43,851 nt of DNA from an uncultured Bacilli bacterium (GCA_947589735.1 CANQCR010000012.1:1-43851), one strand, 5' to 3'. Positions 33,577-43,826 are shown, numbered from the stretch's first letter. Program-made: numbers and translations. Notes: generated by a model not told the origin, from the letters alone.

Positions 33577-36523
33577 TATCGTCTTTAAGATCTTCTAATC
33601 TAACACTGACAAGTTTACTAACACCGGACTCTTGCATCGTTATACCATATAGGATATCAGCAAACTCCATCGTTTTCTTTTTGTGAGTAATGATGATGAA
33701 TTGCGTTTTACCTTTTAGTTTTTGAATATATTCACCAAAAGATTCCACGTTAACTTCATCTAGGGCCGCTTCTACTTCATCTAGAACACAGAAAGGTACC
33801 GGACGAGATTTTAAAATAGCAAATAGTAAACTGATTGCCGTAAATGTTTTTTCACCACCGGATAGAGCCGAAATGCTTTTTAAACTCTTACCTGGTGGGG
33901 ACGCAACAATTTCAATACCCGTTTCTAAGATGTTATCGGGATTAGTTAAGGTAAGTTTAGCGGTTCCCCCTTTAAATAATTCCTTGAAAGTAATTTCAAA
34001 GTTTTGATTAATAATGTTAAAAGTTTTCATAAAACTTGTTTCCATTACGTCATCCATTTCCTCGATTATTTCTAGCAAGGTATTTTCAGCTTTTGTTAAG
34101 TCTTCTTGTTGTTTAATTAAAAATTCATAGCGTTCACTTACTCTAGCATATTCTTCAGGAGCCGTAGCGTTAATTGGTTCTAACTCACGCATCTGACGTT
34201 TTAAAGAACTTATTTTATTTTTAACTAAAGTAACATCCATATCTAATTTATAGTGTTCTTTTGCATACTCAAAAGTCATACTATAAGTTTCATTAAGTTG
34301 ATTTAATAAGTTATCAAGTTTAACATCGTTACGATTAATTTCAATTTCTAAGTCTTTAAGTTCATTATTCTTTTCATTATATAAACTATTATCCTTTTTT
34401 GATAAATAAGTTAATTCATCTAAATTACTATTTAAACTTTCCAAATTATTTTTTAAATTATTTAATTCGTTAGTTAATTCATTTTTCGTATTTAAGGCTT
34501 GGTAGTAATCGGATAATACTTTCTCTTCTTCTTCGCTTAAAGTACCATTTAAAATGTTTTCGGTACCTTTAATATTAGTTTGAATACTAAGGAGTTTTTC
34601 TTTTAAAGATTCTTTCGTGTGATGCTTACTATCGATATCTTCTTTAGTGAGTAACATATCTTTAGTAACTAGATATAATTTATCTTCAAGGGATTTTAAT
34701 TGATAGTCTAATGCATTTAAATTGTTTTCAATATCCTTAATCTTCTTTTCATTGGTACCTTGTTCTTTTAGATATTTTTCTAAATCATATTTTTCGGTTA
34801 TAACATTTTTTTGAATAATATTACCACCGGTAATCGATCCACCAACGTGAAATAACTCTCCTGATAAAGTAACAATGCGGTAGCGATACTTAATCAATTT
34901 ACTAATGCTGTTGGCATCATCGATATCTGATACAACGATAACATTACCGAGCTGATTATCGATAATATTATCATAAACAGCATCATTTCTAACAAGATTA
35001 GAAGCGATATCAACAAATCCGCGATGAGATTTAATTGTCTTTAAAACATCATCATCAATACCTTTACCTTTAATAATATTAAGAGGTAAAAAAGTAGCCC
35101 TACCAAGATTGTTTTCTTTAAGATAATTAATAGCTTCCTTAGCTCTTACTTCATTATCAACGATAATATTGTTAATAGCTGCTCCAAGCGTTGTACTAAT
35201 AGCTTTAGAATATTTTTCTTCTACTTCAATAATACTTCCAATATTACTATGAATGCCTTTAAGACGTGGGTTATTTAAAACATTTCGAACGGAACTTGGG
35301 ATAGTATTACTATTTTCAATGCTCTCTTTTAAATTATTAATTTTAGTTGTTAAAATGTTTTGATTACGTAAAACATTAGCTAAAGATATCTCTTCATTAC
35401 GCTTTTTTTCATTAACATCAGTTATCTCTTTTTCTAATTTAATCTTATCTTTATTAAAACTATCGTACTTATTATTTAAATCATCAATAGTTAATTTTAG
35501 ATTATCAATATTATTATTTGTTGTTAATTCTTCTTCTTTTAAAGAAACAATCTCTTTATGTAACTTAGTATCATCAACTTCATAATTTTTACGTTCTAAA
35601 ATGATTTCTTTTTGACTATTAATTCGTTCGGCTTTGGTTGTAATATCCATTAGTTCTTGTTGTTTTGAAGAAATAGTACTTGATAGTTTACTAATGTTAT
35701 TTTTACATTCTTCAATTTTAATTTCATATTTATTATTACTAATAGAAATATTAGTTATCTCTTCTTTTAATTTTTCAACTTTATTCTTGGTATCATTAAA
35801 ATGTTCATTGATATTATCAATATCATATGTAATAGCGCCAATTTCTAAACTTTTTAACTCATCTTGTAAATCAAAGTATTTTAAAGCCTTAATTTTTTGT
35901 TCGCGTAATGGTTCGACTTGGACTTCTAATTCTTTAATAATATCATTAACCCGATCCATATTTTGATGGGTTTTATCTAATTTATGGATAGCTTCTTCTT
36001 TTCTTTTCTTATACTTTAAAACACCAGCGGCCTCTTCAAACATCGATCTTCTTTCTAATGGACGTTCACTTAAAATATTATCAATCTGCCCTTGACCGAT
36101 GATATTAAATCCTTCTTTACTAAATCCACTATCCATAATTAAATTAGATAGATCTTTAAGACGGGCCTTTTCACCATTAATAAAATATTCATTGGTTCCA
36201 TCTTTATATAGACGTCTTTTAATGGCAACCTCATCTTCATCAATGGCTAAATAGTGATCTTTATTATCAAAGATTAAGGTAACATTAGCAACGGATAAAG
36301 GTTTGCGACTTTTACTACCAGAGAAAATGATATCCGTCATACTCTCATCACCACGTAATGATTTAACGGATTGTTCACCTAATACCCAGCGGATAGCATC
36401 AACAACATTGCTTTTACCACTTCCATTAGGTCCAACAATACCGGCAATATCTTGATTAAGTTCAATAACAGTATTATCGGCAAATGATTTAAAGCCTTGG
36501 GTTATAATTTTTTTTAGATACAT
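33569..36523 (-). CDS. smc: Chromosome segregation ATPase SMC (short form)
   Basis: A 984-residue SMC protein, which with ScpA and ScpB loops and compacts the chromosome. The N-terminal head has Walker A GPNGSGKSN (about 32-40) and the R-loop region LRGDESMTDIIF. Coiled coil runs from about 165 to 395, the hinge is about 400-520 (NPRLKGIHSNIGSII to GGSITGG), and a second coil follows to about 830. The C-terminal head has LSGGEKTFTAISL and Walker B FCVLDEVEAALDEVN. B. subtilis SMC is about 1186 residues; here both coils are shorter, as in Mollicutes. The start at 36523 gives MYLKKIITQGFKSFAD with GGTGA upstream. Confidence 0.95.
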   Translation of the reverse strand: MYLKKIITQGFKSFADNTVIELNQDIAGIVGPNGSGKSNVVDAIRWVLGEQSVKSLRGDESMTDIIFSGSKSRKPLSVANVTLIFDNKDHYLAIDEDEVAIKRRLYKDGTNEYFINGEKARLKDLSNLIMDSGFSKEGFNIIGQGQIDNILSERPLERRSMFEEAAGVLKYKKRKEEAIHKLDKTHQNMDRVNDIIKELEVQVEPLREQKIKALKYFDLQDELKSLEIGAITYDIDNINEHFNDTKNKVEKLKEEITNISISNNKYEIKIEECKNNISKLSSTISSKQQELMDITTKAERINSQKEIILERKNYEVDDTKLHKEIVSLKEEELTTNNNIDNLKLTIDDLNNKYDSFNKDKIKLEKEITDVNEKKRNEEISLANVLRNQNILTTKINNLKESIENSNTIPSSVRNVLNNPRLKGIHSNIGSIIEVEEKYSKAISTTLGAAINNIIVDNEVRAKEAINYLKENNLGRATFLPLNIIKGKGIDDDVLKTIKSHRGFVDIASNLVRNDAVYDNIIDNQLGNVIVVSDIDDANSISKLIKYRYRIVTLSGELFHVGGSITGGNIIQKNVITEKYDLEKYLKEQGTNEKKIKDIENNLNALDYQLKSLEDKLYLVTKDMLLTKEDIDSKHHTKESLKEKLLSIQTNIKGTENILNGTLSEEEEKVLSDYYQALNTKNELTNELNNLKNNLESLNSNLDELTYLSKKDNSLYNEKNNELKDLEIEINRNDVKLDNLLNQLNETYSMTFEYAKEHYKLDMDVTLVKNKISSLKRQMRELEPINATAPEEYARVSERYEFLIKQQEDLTKAENTLLEIIEEMDDVMETSFMKTFNIINQNFEITFKELFKGGTAKLTLTNPDNILETGIEIVASPPGKSLKSISALSGGEKTFTAISLLFAILKSRPVPFCVLDEVEAALDEVNVESFGEYIQKLKGKTQFIIITHKKKTMEFADILYGITMQESGVSKLVSVRLEDLKDDKK

Positions 36524-36568
36524 ACTATTCACCACTTTAACATTATTAATTATATCAAAAAACACTAA

Positions 36569-36594
36569 AAAAAGACAGTAATTTCTGCCTTTTT
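36569..36594 (-). terminator. Terminator of the glycosyltransferase-ApbE fusion gene
   Basis: AAAAAGACAG (36569-36578) pairs, with one G-T pair, with CTGCCTTTTT (36585-36594). T residues follow on the minus strand. Confidence 0.75.
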
Positions 36595-36601
36595 ATAACA
36601 T

Positions 36602-38698
36602 TTATTTCAAGGTGTAAAAATGATCAGATATAACGAATTCTTTAGAGCCAAAATAGGTAAATGCCCAAATAGCTTCGGCATCAGGTTCACTATTGATAAG
36701 TTTTTGACCATCTTCTATAGGTAATAAATAAGCAATATATGATAAAACGGTTGCATCAGCTAAAGATGTACTAACAACACTAACACCAGCGGTATCATGA
36801 TTTGGCTCTAATCCGGTGGTAGGATCAACGATAAGAGAATATGTTTTACTGCCATCTTCATAGTATTTTTGATATCGTCCTGTTGAAGCCACTGCTTTAT
36901 TTGTAATCCGTAAAGTAGTTAAGACATCATCATCATTTTTATAAGGGCCAGCCACTATAATATTATATTTACTATCTTTAGTTGGATGATTACCAACAAC
37001 TATATTACCATTGGATGAAATATTATAAGTTGTAATACCAAGAAGATTTAATGTATCACATACACGGTCCGTTGCATAAGCAAACTTTATATTGTCTAAA
37101 TTAATGTTAGCATGATTATTTTTAATAGTATCATTATCTAAAAGAACAATATCCTTAATGTCTGGTAGTGCATCCTTTAATTCTTCATCGGATGGATGAC
37201 CTTTCTTTTTTTCATAATATGAGTCCCAAAGATCGATTAGGGCGCCACTATTAATATTAAACTTACCATCACTTTTTTCATACCAATCATAACCATATTT
37301 AATTAATTGGTAAAGATTATGGCTAAGTTTAATAGTATCATCATGAGATGTATTATTATAAATCATTGATAACTCACTATCTTCATTAGTGCGGTCAGTT
37401 AGTTTATCATAAGTGTCATAGATATTTTGGGCTTCATCCAAGGCTCTATTTGCCGTTGATTCATCTTTCGCATATAGCGTAATTTGAATCTCACTATCCA
37501 TGCTCTTAATCGTTTTTTGATATTCTTTTCCCTCTTCTTCTTTATTATGACTATAAATAGACTCAAGACCTGTAAACTTACTAAAATTATCTGTTTTAAT
37601 CATAAGTCCAATAAAGAAAGCAATCATACTAAGGATAAGCGCTAAATTTCTAAAATACATAACCTTAGACATTTTAACTTTTTCGGGTTTGTTTTTCTTT
37701 TCCATTTTCATCACCTCTTTATAAGTTTGGGCTAAAAGCTTACCAACACTTACAATATCTTTCTTCTTGGCTACCTTATAACCATTTTTAGTTAAATCCG
37801 GTAGTTTTCCTTCTAAAATAAGAGTTACTTTTGAAGTAAACTCATCAATATCTTTAGCTTTATAAACGACTTTATCCGTTTCATATTCATCAAAGATAGG
37901 AATATCTCTAATTAAAGTTGGTATTTTTGATGTTAGAGCCTCAATAATAGGGATTCCTTCCGTTTCCTCAAGCGTTGGAAAAACGTATAAATTAGCTCCG
38001 CTTAAAGCTTTTTTAATCATATCTTGTTCAACATATCCGGCAAACGTTAAATTAGGTAGTTTAGTGTGAACGGCTTTTCTAATTTTTCGTGGTGAGGCCC
38101 ATAAAGGACTTTCACCAAACCAAATAAACTTATATTCAGGTAATCTTTTAGCTAAAGTGACAAAATCAAGAATTCCTTTACGTTCGATATAAAGACCAAT
38201 GCCAACGACAACTTTATCCGTCTTTTTATAGCCATAAGCTTTTCGAAATGCCATACCATCTTTATCATTTCGTTCAAAGAAAGAGGTATCAACCCCATTA
38301 CTAATAGCTTTAATTGGAGCATCTAGATTATATCCTTCTAGTATTTTTTTAGAATATTCGGTGGGAGTTACAATGATATCACCAAGGCGGTAACACTTGG
38401 AAATCCACTTTTTAAATAAAGGAGAAACAAGGTTACTAAAAAGAAAAGAATTACGAAAATCTTCTTCTGTCGAATGGGCATGATAAATAACTTTTTTACC
38501 AGCTTTCTTAACTTTTTTAGCGAAAAAATAAGATTTAGGCCAATAAGTATTAATATGTAAAATATCAAAATCATCCTTAGGATCAGTTGTATAGTCAATG
38601 TTATTATCTTCTAAAGCTTGCATTTGATGATTTATAGCTTTACCAAGGCCAGATTTTCTAATTGTTTTATAACCCTCTGTATATAATAAAACCTTCAC
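36602..38698 (-). CDS. Fusion of GT4 glycosyltransferase, membrane span and ApbE-like domain
   Basis: A 698-residue protein with three parts. Residues 1-335 are a GT4 (GT-B fold) glycosyltransferase like bacterial glycolipid synthases: KSGLGKAINHQ near 15, SNGVDTSFF, GLYIERKG, and the EX7E pair Glu245/Glu253 in LEETEGIPIIEAL. One membrane span lies at about 344-368. Residues 400-698 resemble ApbE, the extracellular FAD:protein FMN transferase: INSGALIDLW, INLDNIKFAYATD (where ApbE has DLGGIAKGYA.D), STGRYQKYY, LIVDPTTG and SLADATVLS. The His common in ApbE before 'IxDP' is Leu here and the GG motifs are altered, so flavinylation may be lost. GTG at 38698 is the chosen start (AGGTGAT upstream). 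Confidence 0.85.
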   Translation of the reverse strand: MKVLLYTEGYKTIRKSGLGKAINHQMQALEDNNIDYTTDPKDDFDILHINTYWPKSYFFAKKVKKAGKKVIYHAHSTEEDFRNSFLFSNLVSPLFKKWISKCYRLGDIIVTPTEYSKKILEGYNLDAPIKAISNGVDTSFFERNDKDGMAFRKAYGYKKTDKVVVGIGLYIERKGILDFVTLAKRLPEYKFIWFGESPLWASPRKIRKAVHTKLPNLTFAGYVEQDMIKKALSGANLYVFPTLEETEGIPIIEALTSKIPTLIRDIPIFDEYETDKVVYKAKDIDEFTSKVTLILEGKLPDLTKNGYKVAKKKDIVSVGKLLAQTYKEVMKMEKKNKPEKVKMSKVMYFRNLALILSMIAFFIGLMIKTDNFSKFTGLESIYSHNKEEEGKEYQKTIKSMDSEIQITLYAKDESTANRALDEAQNIYDTYDKLTDRTNEDSELSMIYNNTSHDDTIKLSHNLYQLIKYGYDWYEKSDGKFNINSGALIDLWDSYYEKKKGHPSDEELKDALPDIKDIVLLDNDTIKNNHANINLDNIKFAYATDRVCDTLNLLGITTYNISSNGNIVVGNHPTKDSKYNIIVAGPYKNDDDVLTTLRITNKAVASTGRYQKYYEDGSKTYSLIVDPTTGLEPNHDTAGVSVVSTSLADATVLSYIAYLLPIEDGQKLINSEPDAEAIWAFTYFGSKEFVISDHFYTLK

Positions 38699-38743
38699 AT
38701 CTATCACCTAGATCTATTATATCATATTTTGATAATAAAAATA

Positions 38744-38971
38744 TCATTCATTGATATTAACAAGAATGACATCGGTTCCAATTTTTTTAATTTGTTGCCA
38801 TTTTATTTCGACGGCCTTACTATTTAAAAACGATAATAAGAAATGATATTTTTCAACAAGAAGAACAACGGTCTTACCATCTTTATCAATACTTACATCA
38901 ATGATATTACCAATACATTTACCATCACTAATATTAATGACATCCTTGGTTTGTAAATCAGATAAACGCAT
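38744..38971 (-). CDS. YlmC/YmxH-family PRC-barrel protein
   Basis: A 75-residue single PRC-barrel protein. The sequence MRLSDLQTKDVINISDGKCIGNIIDV followed by a short beta-barrel and a C-terminal IGTDVILV is the family pattern. YmxH/YlmC proteins are common in spore formers and are often annotated as sporulation-related, but their molecular role is not known. Length is normal. It precedes the fusion gene on the same strand, with 45 bases between them, and RBS AGGTGA is well placed. Confidence 0.88.
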   Translation of the reverse strand: MRLSDLQTKDVINISDGKCIGNIIDVSIDKDGKTVVLLVEKYHFLLSFLNSKAVEIKWQQIKKIGTDVILVNINE

Positions 38972-39007
38972 CTTATCACCTAATAAATTTTATTTACGAT
39001 AGAAGAA

Positions 39008-39028
39008 AAAAGAACTTAAAGTTCTTTT
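39008..39028 (-). terminator. Terminator of the rluA-type gene
   Basis: AAAAGAAC (39008-39015) pairs with GTTCTTTT (39021-39028), loop TTAAA. T residues follow on the minus strand. It starts just past the pseudouridine synthase stop codon. Confidence 0.75.
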
Positions 39029-39037
39029 CATAATTTT

Positions 39038-39874
39038 TTATTTATCCAAAAGTTCATCAAAGAAGTTTTGATATGGTGAGGCGAAAGTTTGAATGTTTAG
39101 TCGATATGGATTTTTAACAACTAAAAGATAATTATGGAGAGCCATTCTTTTTAATGGTGAGGCGTGTCCACCATATTTTATATCCCCAACGATTGGATGC
39201 CCCATCTCGCTTAAATGAACACGAATTTGATTTTTACGACCCGTTTTAATATTGACATCTAAAAGCGTATAATTTTTTCCTTTTTTTAAGATGTTATACT
39301 CGGTAATAGCGCGTTTACCATGAGTTGAACTATGGACAAACGTATTTTTTTCTTCATATAGATAATTATCGATGATACCATCTTTTTCTACGCATCCTTC
39401 TGTAAGCGCAATATAGCCTCTCCTTAAAACTAAATTATTCCAATCATCCTGATATTGTTTTTTAATTTTTCCCGATTTAGCAAACATAACAATACCGGAT
39501 GTATCCTTATCAAGACGATTGATAATAAAGACTTTAAAGTGATGTTTTAAAGCATAAAGACGAACTTGATGATAAAGAGTTTCTTCTTTTTCTTTTGAAG
39601 AAGCAATACTAAGAAGTCCAGCTTTTTTATCGATAACAATAATATCATCATCTTCATATATTATTTTAAAAGGAAGATCCTCCTTGACGGATAAATCAAT
39701 CATTATTTCATCACGACAATAAACTTTATAAGGTAATTTTAAAACGACCTTATCATTAACTTTTACTTGATGATATTTAAAAAAACTTTTAATTTTTTTC
39801 TTTGAATAATCGGTATTATTAACTAAGTAATTAACGAGATCATCATCATTTTTAACCATAAGTTTAACGCTCAT
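39038..39874 (-). CDS. RluA-family pseudouridine synthase
   Basis: A 278-residue RNA pseudouridine synthase. An N-terminal S4-like RNA-binding part (about 5-65, KKKIKSFFKYHQVKVNDKVV) is followed by the catalytic domain with INRLDKDTSGIVMFAKS, holding the catalytic Asp, and GRKNQIRVHLSEMGHPIVGD with KYG, both hallmarks of the RluA group. Whether it acts on 23S rRNA (RluD- or RluC-like) or tRNA cannot be told. The ATG at 39874 with GGTGATTTG upstream is the likely start. It follows pflA at a distance of about 50 bases. Confidence 0.92.
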   Translation of the reverse strand: MSVKLMVKNDDDLVNYLVNNTDYSKKKIKSFFKYHQVKVNDKVVLKLPYKVYCRDEIMIDLSVKEDLPFKIIYEDDDIIVIDKKAGLLSIASSKEKEETLYHQVRLYALKHHFKVFIINRLDKDTSGIVMFAKSGKIKKQYQDDWNNLVLRRGYIALTEGCVEKDGIIDNYLYEEKNTFVHSSTHGKRAITEYNILKKGKNYTLLDVNIKTGRKNQIRVHLSEMGHPIVGDIKYGGHASPLKRMALHNYLLVVKNPYRLNIQTFASPYQNFFDELLDK

Positions 39875-39919
39875 CAAATCACCAACTTCATTATATAATG
39901 GCAATGATAAAAAAGCAAG

Positions 39920-39941
39920 AAAAGAGGATTACTCCTCTTTT
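39920..39941 (-). terminator. Possible terminator of pflBA
   Basis: AAAAGAGGA (39920-39928) pairs with TCCTCTTTT (39933-39941) with a 4-base loop. The T run on the minus strand begins about five bases later, so it may be weak. It overlaps the pflA stop codon. Confidence 0.55.
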
Positions 39942-40630
39942 AAAATACGTTCTAATTCATCTAATTTGGTTTCATTCATTGGCGGGATACCCTCTAAAGG
40001 ATATGGAATATTTAACTCTTTATATTTATCGACACCATATAAATGATATGGAAGTAGTTCAACCTTTTCAACATTTTTAATTTGCTTAATATATTCTTTT
40101 AAATCATGCATATATTCAGGATTATCATTAATTGTTGGTACAACTACTTGTCTTAGCCAAACTTTTTTACCACTTTCATTTAAAACTTTAACAAACTCAT
40201 TAAAGGTATCAATTTTATGACCGGTCATTTTTTCATAATCAGCTTCCGTTATCGCTTTAATATCTAAAATAACTAAATCAGTATATTCTAGTATTTCTTT
40301 ATAAAGCCCTACTCCAACACCCGAAGTATCAATAGCAGTATGAATGCCAATCTCTTTAATTTTCTTTAAGCATTCAAGTAAAAACTCCGGCTGCATTAAT
40401 GGTTCTCCCCCACTAAAGGTAACGCCACCATTATCATAATATGTTGCATTATTAGCGAGGTCTTTAACGATTTCATCGCTAGTTATTTCTTTAGCCTCAG
40501 CCATTGTCCAAGTCTCCGGATTATGACAGAAAAGGCACCTTAAAGGGCATCCTTTCATAAATACTACCATCCGAATACCGGGTCCATCAACAAGACCCAT
40601 CGTTTCAATTGAATTAATATAGCCTGTCAT
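39929..40630 (-). CDS. pflA: Pyruvate formate-lyase activating enzyme
   Basis: A 233-residue radical SAM enzyme that makes the glycyl radical on PflB. The iron-sulfur motif is CPLRCLFCHNPETW (CxxxCxxC, starting near residue 28), and GGVTFSGGEPLMQPEFL supplies the SAM-binding GGE motif. DLVILDIKAI and LLPYHLYGVDKY are also typical. Length fits PflA (about 240-250). Its start overlaps the pflB stop codon by one base (TAATG), so the enzyme and its activator are made together. The iron-sulfur cluster and radical chemistry imply anaerobic function. Confidence 0.96.
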   Translation of the reverse strand: MTGYINSIETMGLVDGPGIRMVVFMKGCPLRCLFCHNPETWTMAEAKEITSDEIVKDLANNATYYDNGGVTFSGGEPLMQPEFLLECLKKIKEIGIHTAIDTSGVGVGLYKEILEYTDLVILDIKAITEADYEKMTGHKIDTFNEFVKVLNESGKKVWLRQVVVPTINDNPEYMHDLKEYIKQIKNVEKVELLPYHLYGVDKYKELNIPYPLEGIPPMNETKLDELERILKEE

Positions 40631-42858
40631 TAGATATTACCATGGAAAGTACGATTAATTACTTCTAATTGTTGTTCTTTAGAAAGGCGATTAAAACGTA
40701 CAGCATAACCAGAAACCCGAATCGTTAACGTTGGATATTTATCAGGGTGATCCATCGCATCAATTAAGGTATCACGATTTAAGACATTGACATTAAGGTG
40801 TTGGGCACCTCTTTTAAAGTAACCATCCATTAAGTTAACTAAGTTTTCATATCGCGTCTCATCATCATTACCTAAAGCATTAGGAACAATAGAGAATGTA
40901 TTCGAAATACCATCTTCACACACATGAGCATAAGGTATTTTAGCAACACTGTTTAGTGAGGCAATCGCGCCACTAGCATCCCGACCGTGCATAGGATTAG
41001 CACCAGGCGCAAAAGGAACACCGGCGCCTCTTCCATCAGGAGTAGCACCTGTTTTTTTGCCGTAGACAACATTTGAAGTAATGGTTAAAACAGATAATGT
41101 GTGTTTAGCTCCTTTATATAATGGATACTTGCATAGTTTATCATAGAAACGTTTAACTAAATCAACGCCAATTTCATCAACCCGGTTATCATCATTACCG
41201 TATTTAGGGAAGTCGCCTTCAATTTCAAAGTCAATAGCGATACCTTCTTCATTACGAATAGGTTTAACTTTAGCGTATTTAATAGCTGATAATGAATCGA
41301 TAACAACGGATAATCCCGCTACCCCAAAGGCCATTAATTTTTCAGGATCCGTATCGTGTAAAGCCATTTGACCAGCCTCATAAGCATATTTATCATGCAT
41401 AAAGTGAATAATATTCATCGCATCAACATAAGTTTTAGCTACAACTTCAAGCATCCGGTCATAGACGCTCATAACTTTATCATAATCAAGTACTTCATCC
41501 GTCATCTTATCAAAGCCATCAACGATAAGTTCCCCTTTCATCTCATCAACGCCACCATTGATGGAATATAACAAAGCTTTAGCAAGATTACAACGAGCAC
41601 CGAAGAATTGCATTTGTTTACCAACTGTCATCGCTGATACGCAGCACGCAATTGCATAATCGGATCCGTGAAGTGGCCGCATTACTTCATCGTTTTCATA
41701 TTGAATAGAGTCTGTTTTAGCTGATATTTTAGCGCAATACTTTTTAAAATTATGAGGTAAACGGTCAGACCATAAAATCGTTAAATTAGGTTCTGGTGAA
41801 GAATCAAGATTAATTAGCGTATGTAAATAACGGAAGCTACTTTTTGTAACAAGAGAGTGTCCATCTTCTAACATACCGCCAATTGATTCCGTTACCCATG
41901 TTGGATCACCGGCAAATAACTCATTATAATCAGGTGTTCTTAAGTGACGCGCTACCCGTAATTTAATTATAAATTGATCAATTAACTCTTGAGCATCCGT
42001 TTCGGTTAACACGCCATTTTTAAGGTCACGCTCAATATAAATATCAATAAATGTTGAAGTGCGACCTAAACTCATAGCAGCACCATTATTTTCCTTGATG
42101 GCAGCTAGATAACCAAAGTATAACCATTGAATAGCCTCTTTAGCATTTGTAGCGGGATTAGATATATCAAAGCCATAACTAGCAGCCATCTTTTTAATCT
42201 CACCTAAAGCATCTATTTGCATTGATACTTCTTCTCTTAAGCGAATCGTATATTCATCTAAAGTTCTTTGCTCTAAAAGAAGTAAATCTTCTTTTTTCTT
42301 TTCAATCAAGTAATCGATACCATATAGAGCAATTCTTCTATAATCACCAATAATACGACCCCGACCATAAGCATCAGGTAGTCCTGTTAAAAGGCCAGCA
42401 TGACGTGCTTTACGAATATCAGTTGTATAAGCTGAGAATACACCATCATTATGGGTTCTCCTATAAGTCGTAAAATGCTTCTTAACATCTGGATTAAGCT
42501 CATAGCCATAAGCAGCAAGAGCTTGCTCAACCATCCGCATTCCACCATAAGGATTGACAATTCTTTTAAATAATTCATCAGTTTGAAGACCGACAATAAC
42601 ATCATCATCTTCTGATATATATCCTGGTTTAAAATTATTAATACCTGAAACAATATTTGTTTCAACATCATATATACCCTTTTCTAGTTCAATCTTAGCT
42701 TTATCTTCACAGATTTTTAAAACCCGTAACGTTTTTTCGGTTGGACCAACTAAAAAACTATCATCACCCGTATATTCCGTATAATTTTCTTTAATAAAAT
42801 CAAAAACATTTATTTCCTTTTTCCAAGTTTCACCTTTAAAATCATTCCAAGCTTCCAT
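40630..42858 (-). CDS. pflB: Pyruvate formate-lyase
   Basis: A 742-residue glycyl radical enzyme that converts pyruvate and CoA to acetyl-CoA and formate in anaerobic fermentation. The two adjacent active-site cysteines are Cys405-Cys406 in IACCVSAM, and the glycyl radical site is Gly717 in [11 protein letters not shown]. Length and the N-terminal [20 protein letters not shown] match E. coli PflB closely. A promoter with TATACT and a TTGTTT-like -35 lies about 40 bases upstream, and RBS AGGAGG is strong. It forms an operon with pflA. Confidence 0.97.
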   Translation of the reverse strand: MEAWNDFKGETWKKEINVFDFIKENYTEYTGDDSFLVGPTEKTLRVLKICEDKAKIELEKGIYDVETNIVSGINNFKPGYISEDDDVIVGLQTDELFKRIVNPYGGMRMVEQALAAYGYELNPDVKKHFTTYRRTHNDGVFSAYTTDIRKARHAGLLTGLPDAYGRGRIIGDYRRIALYGIDYLIEKKKEDLLLLEQRTLDEYTIRLREEVSMQIDALGEIKKMAASYGFDISNPATNAKEAIQWLYFGYLAAIKENNGAAMSLGRTSTFIDIYIERDLKNGVLTETDAQELIDQFIIKLRVARHLRTPDYNELFAGDPTWVTESIGGMLEDGHSLVTKSSFRYLHTLINLDSSPEPNLTILWSDRLPHNFKKYCAKISAKTDSIQYENDEVMRPLHGSDYAIACCVSAMTVGKQMQFFGARCNLAKALLYSINGGVDEMKGELIVDGFDKMTDEVLDYDKVMSVYDRMLEVVAKTYVDAMNIIHFMHDKYAYEAGQMALHDTDPEKLMAFGVAGLSVVIDSLSAIKYAKVKPIRNEEGIAIDFEIEGDFPKYGNDDNRVDEIGVDLVKRFYDKLCKYPLYKGAKHTLSVLTITSNVVYGKKTGATPDGRGAGVPFAPGANPMHGRDASGAIASLNSVAKIPYAHVCEDGISNTFSIVPNALGNDDETRYENLVNLMDGYFKRGAQHLNVNVLNRDTLIDAMDHPDKYPTLTIRVSGYAVRFNRLSKEQQLEVINRTFHGNI

Positions 42859-42920
42859 ATAAGCCTCCTATCTTTACCTTAATAAGTATAACATATTCGC
42901 TTTACTGAAAACAAGTCACT

Positions 42921-43697
42921 TTACAGTATCATCCGTTTAATATTGTCAAGTCCACTTTTTTCTAAGCGTGATATTTGGGCTTGCGAGATACCTAGCTCTT
43001 CACTTAGCTCCATTTGTGTTTTTCCATATAAGTATCTAGCGTTAATAATATATTTTTCTTTATCCTTTAATTTATTTAAAGCTTCCTTAACACTTAAGCG
43101 TTCTTCTAAAGAATAGGAATTATGACTTTTATCTTCTAATTGATCCGATAAATAGATGACATCTCCACCATCATTATAGATAGGTTCAGACATACTAATA
43201 CTTTCTTTTAGGGCATTTTCAGCTAAAAATAATTCATATTCGGATAAATGAAGATTATCGCATAACATTTTAGAGGTTGGCTCTTTACCTAATTGTAAAC
43301 TTAAGCGTTCTTTTTCTTTAGCTATTTTATAGGCTGTATCTTTAATACTACGAGCTATACGAACACTATTATTATCTCTTAAATACCTTTTTACTTCCCC
43401 TAATATCATCGGAACCGCATAAGTCGAAAAACGGACTTCATGACTTAAATCAAAATTATCAATTGCTTTAATAAGGCCAATACAACCGATTTGAAATAAA
43501 TCATCCATATTATCGGCGCGGTTATTATACTTTCTTAAAATGCTTAATACTAATTTCAAATTACCATTAACAAGTTTTTCTTTAGCTAACATATCACCTT
43601 TTTTTAATGCTTTAAATAATTCTTCCATCTCTTTATTAGATAAGACTTTCAAAGAAGACGTATTAATTCCACATATTTCTACTTTATGTCGTGCCAT
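42921..43697 (-). CDS. sigG: Forespore sigma factor SigG
   Basis: A 258-residue sigma-70 family factor. It starts ARHKVEICGINTSSLKVLSN, the signature N-terminus of sigma-G (B. subtilis SRNKVEICGVDTSKLPVL). Region 2 has EKLVNGNLKLVLSI, DDLFQIGCIGLIKAIDNFD and RFSTYAVPMILGEVKRYLRDNN. Region 4 has GKTQMELSEELGISQAQISRLEKSGLDNI. Sigma-G drives late forespore genes such as spoIVB in this window. The start at 43697 has AAAGGAGC upstream; the open frame further upstream lacks a site. A weak -35-like GTATA lies upstream, but no convincing -10. Confidence 0.93.
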   Translation of the reverse strand: MARHKVEICGINTSSLKVLSNKEMEELFKALKKGDMLAKEKLVNGNLKLVLSILRKYNNRADNMDDLFQIGCIGLIKAIDNFDLSHEVRFSTYAVPMILGEVKRYLRDNNSVRIARSIKDTAYKIAKEKERLSLQLGKEPTSKMLCDNLHLSEYELFLAENALKESISMSEPIYNDGGDVIYLSDQLEDKSHNSYSLEERLSVKEALNKLKDKEKYIINARYLYGKTQMELSEELGISQAQISRLEKSGLDNIKRMIL

Positions 43698-43742
43698 AAA
43701 AGCTCCTTTCACTTCTTTATGACACGTTTTTAAACTTTTTAT

Positions 43743-43770
43743 ACAAAAAAAAGAAAGCAAATGCTTTCTT
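43743..43770 (-). terminator. Terminator of an upstream gene outside the window
   Basis: AAGAAAGC (43751-43758) pairs with GCTTTCTT (43763-43770), followed on the minus strand by eight or more T residues. It ends a minus-strand transcript that enters from beyond the window, so sigG has its own promoter or depends on read-through. Confidence 0.8.
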
Positions 43771-43789
43771 AAATGGTTGTATTATAAAT

Positions 43790-43826
43790 AGTGTTGGTGA
43801 GAAATTCACTGACACTGTTTTATTTC
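43790..43826 (+). other. Imperfect hairpin followed by T-rich sequence
   Basis: AGTGT (43790-43794) and GTGA (43797-43800) pair with TCAC (43806-43809) and ACACT (43812-43816) around a TG/TG internal loop, followed by GTTTTATTT on the plus strand. It could be a plus-strand terminator or part of a regulatory region ahead of sigG. No gene is seen from here to the window end. Confidence 0.35.

Noticed and set aside
43697-43760. Longer sigG start
   Set aside because: The extra residues do not match sigma-G and the region contains the upstream terminator; MARHKVEICG with AAAGGAGC is the family start.
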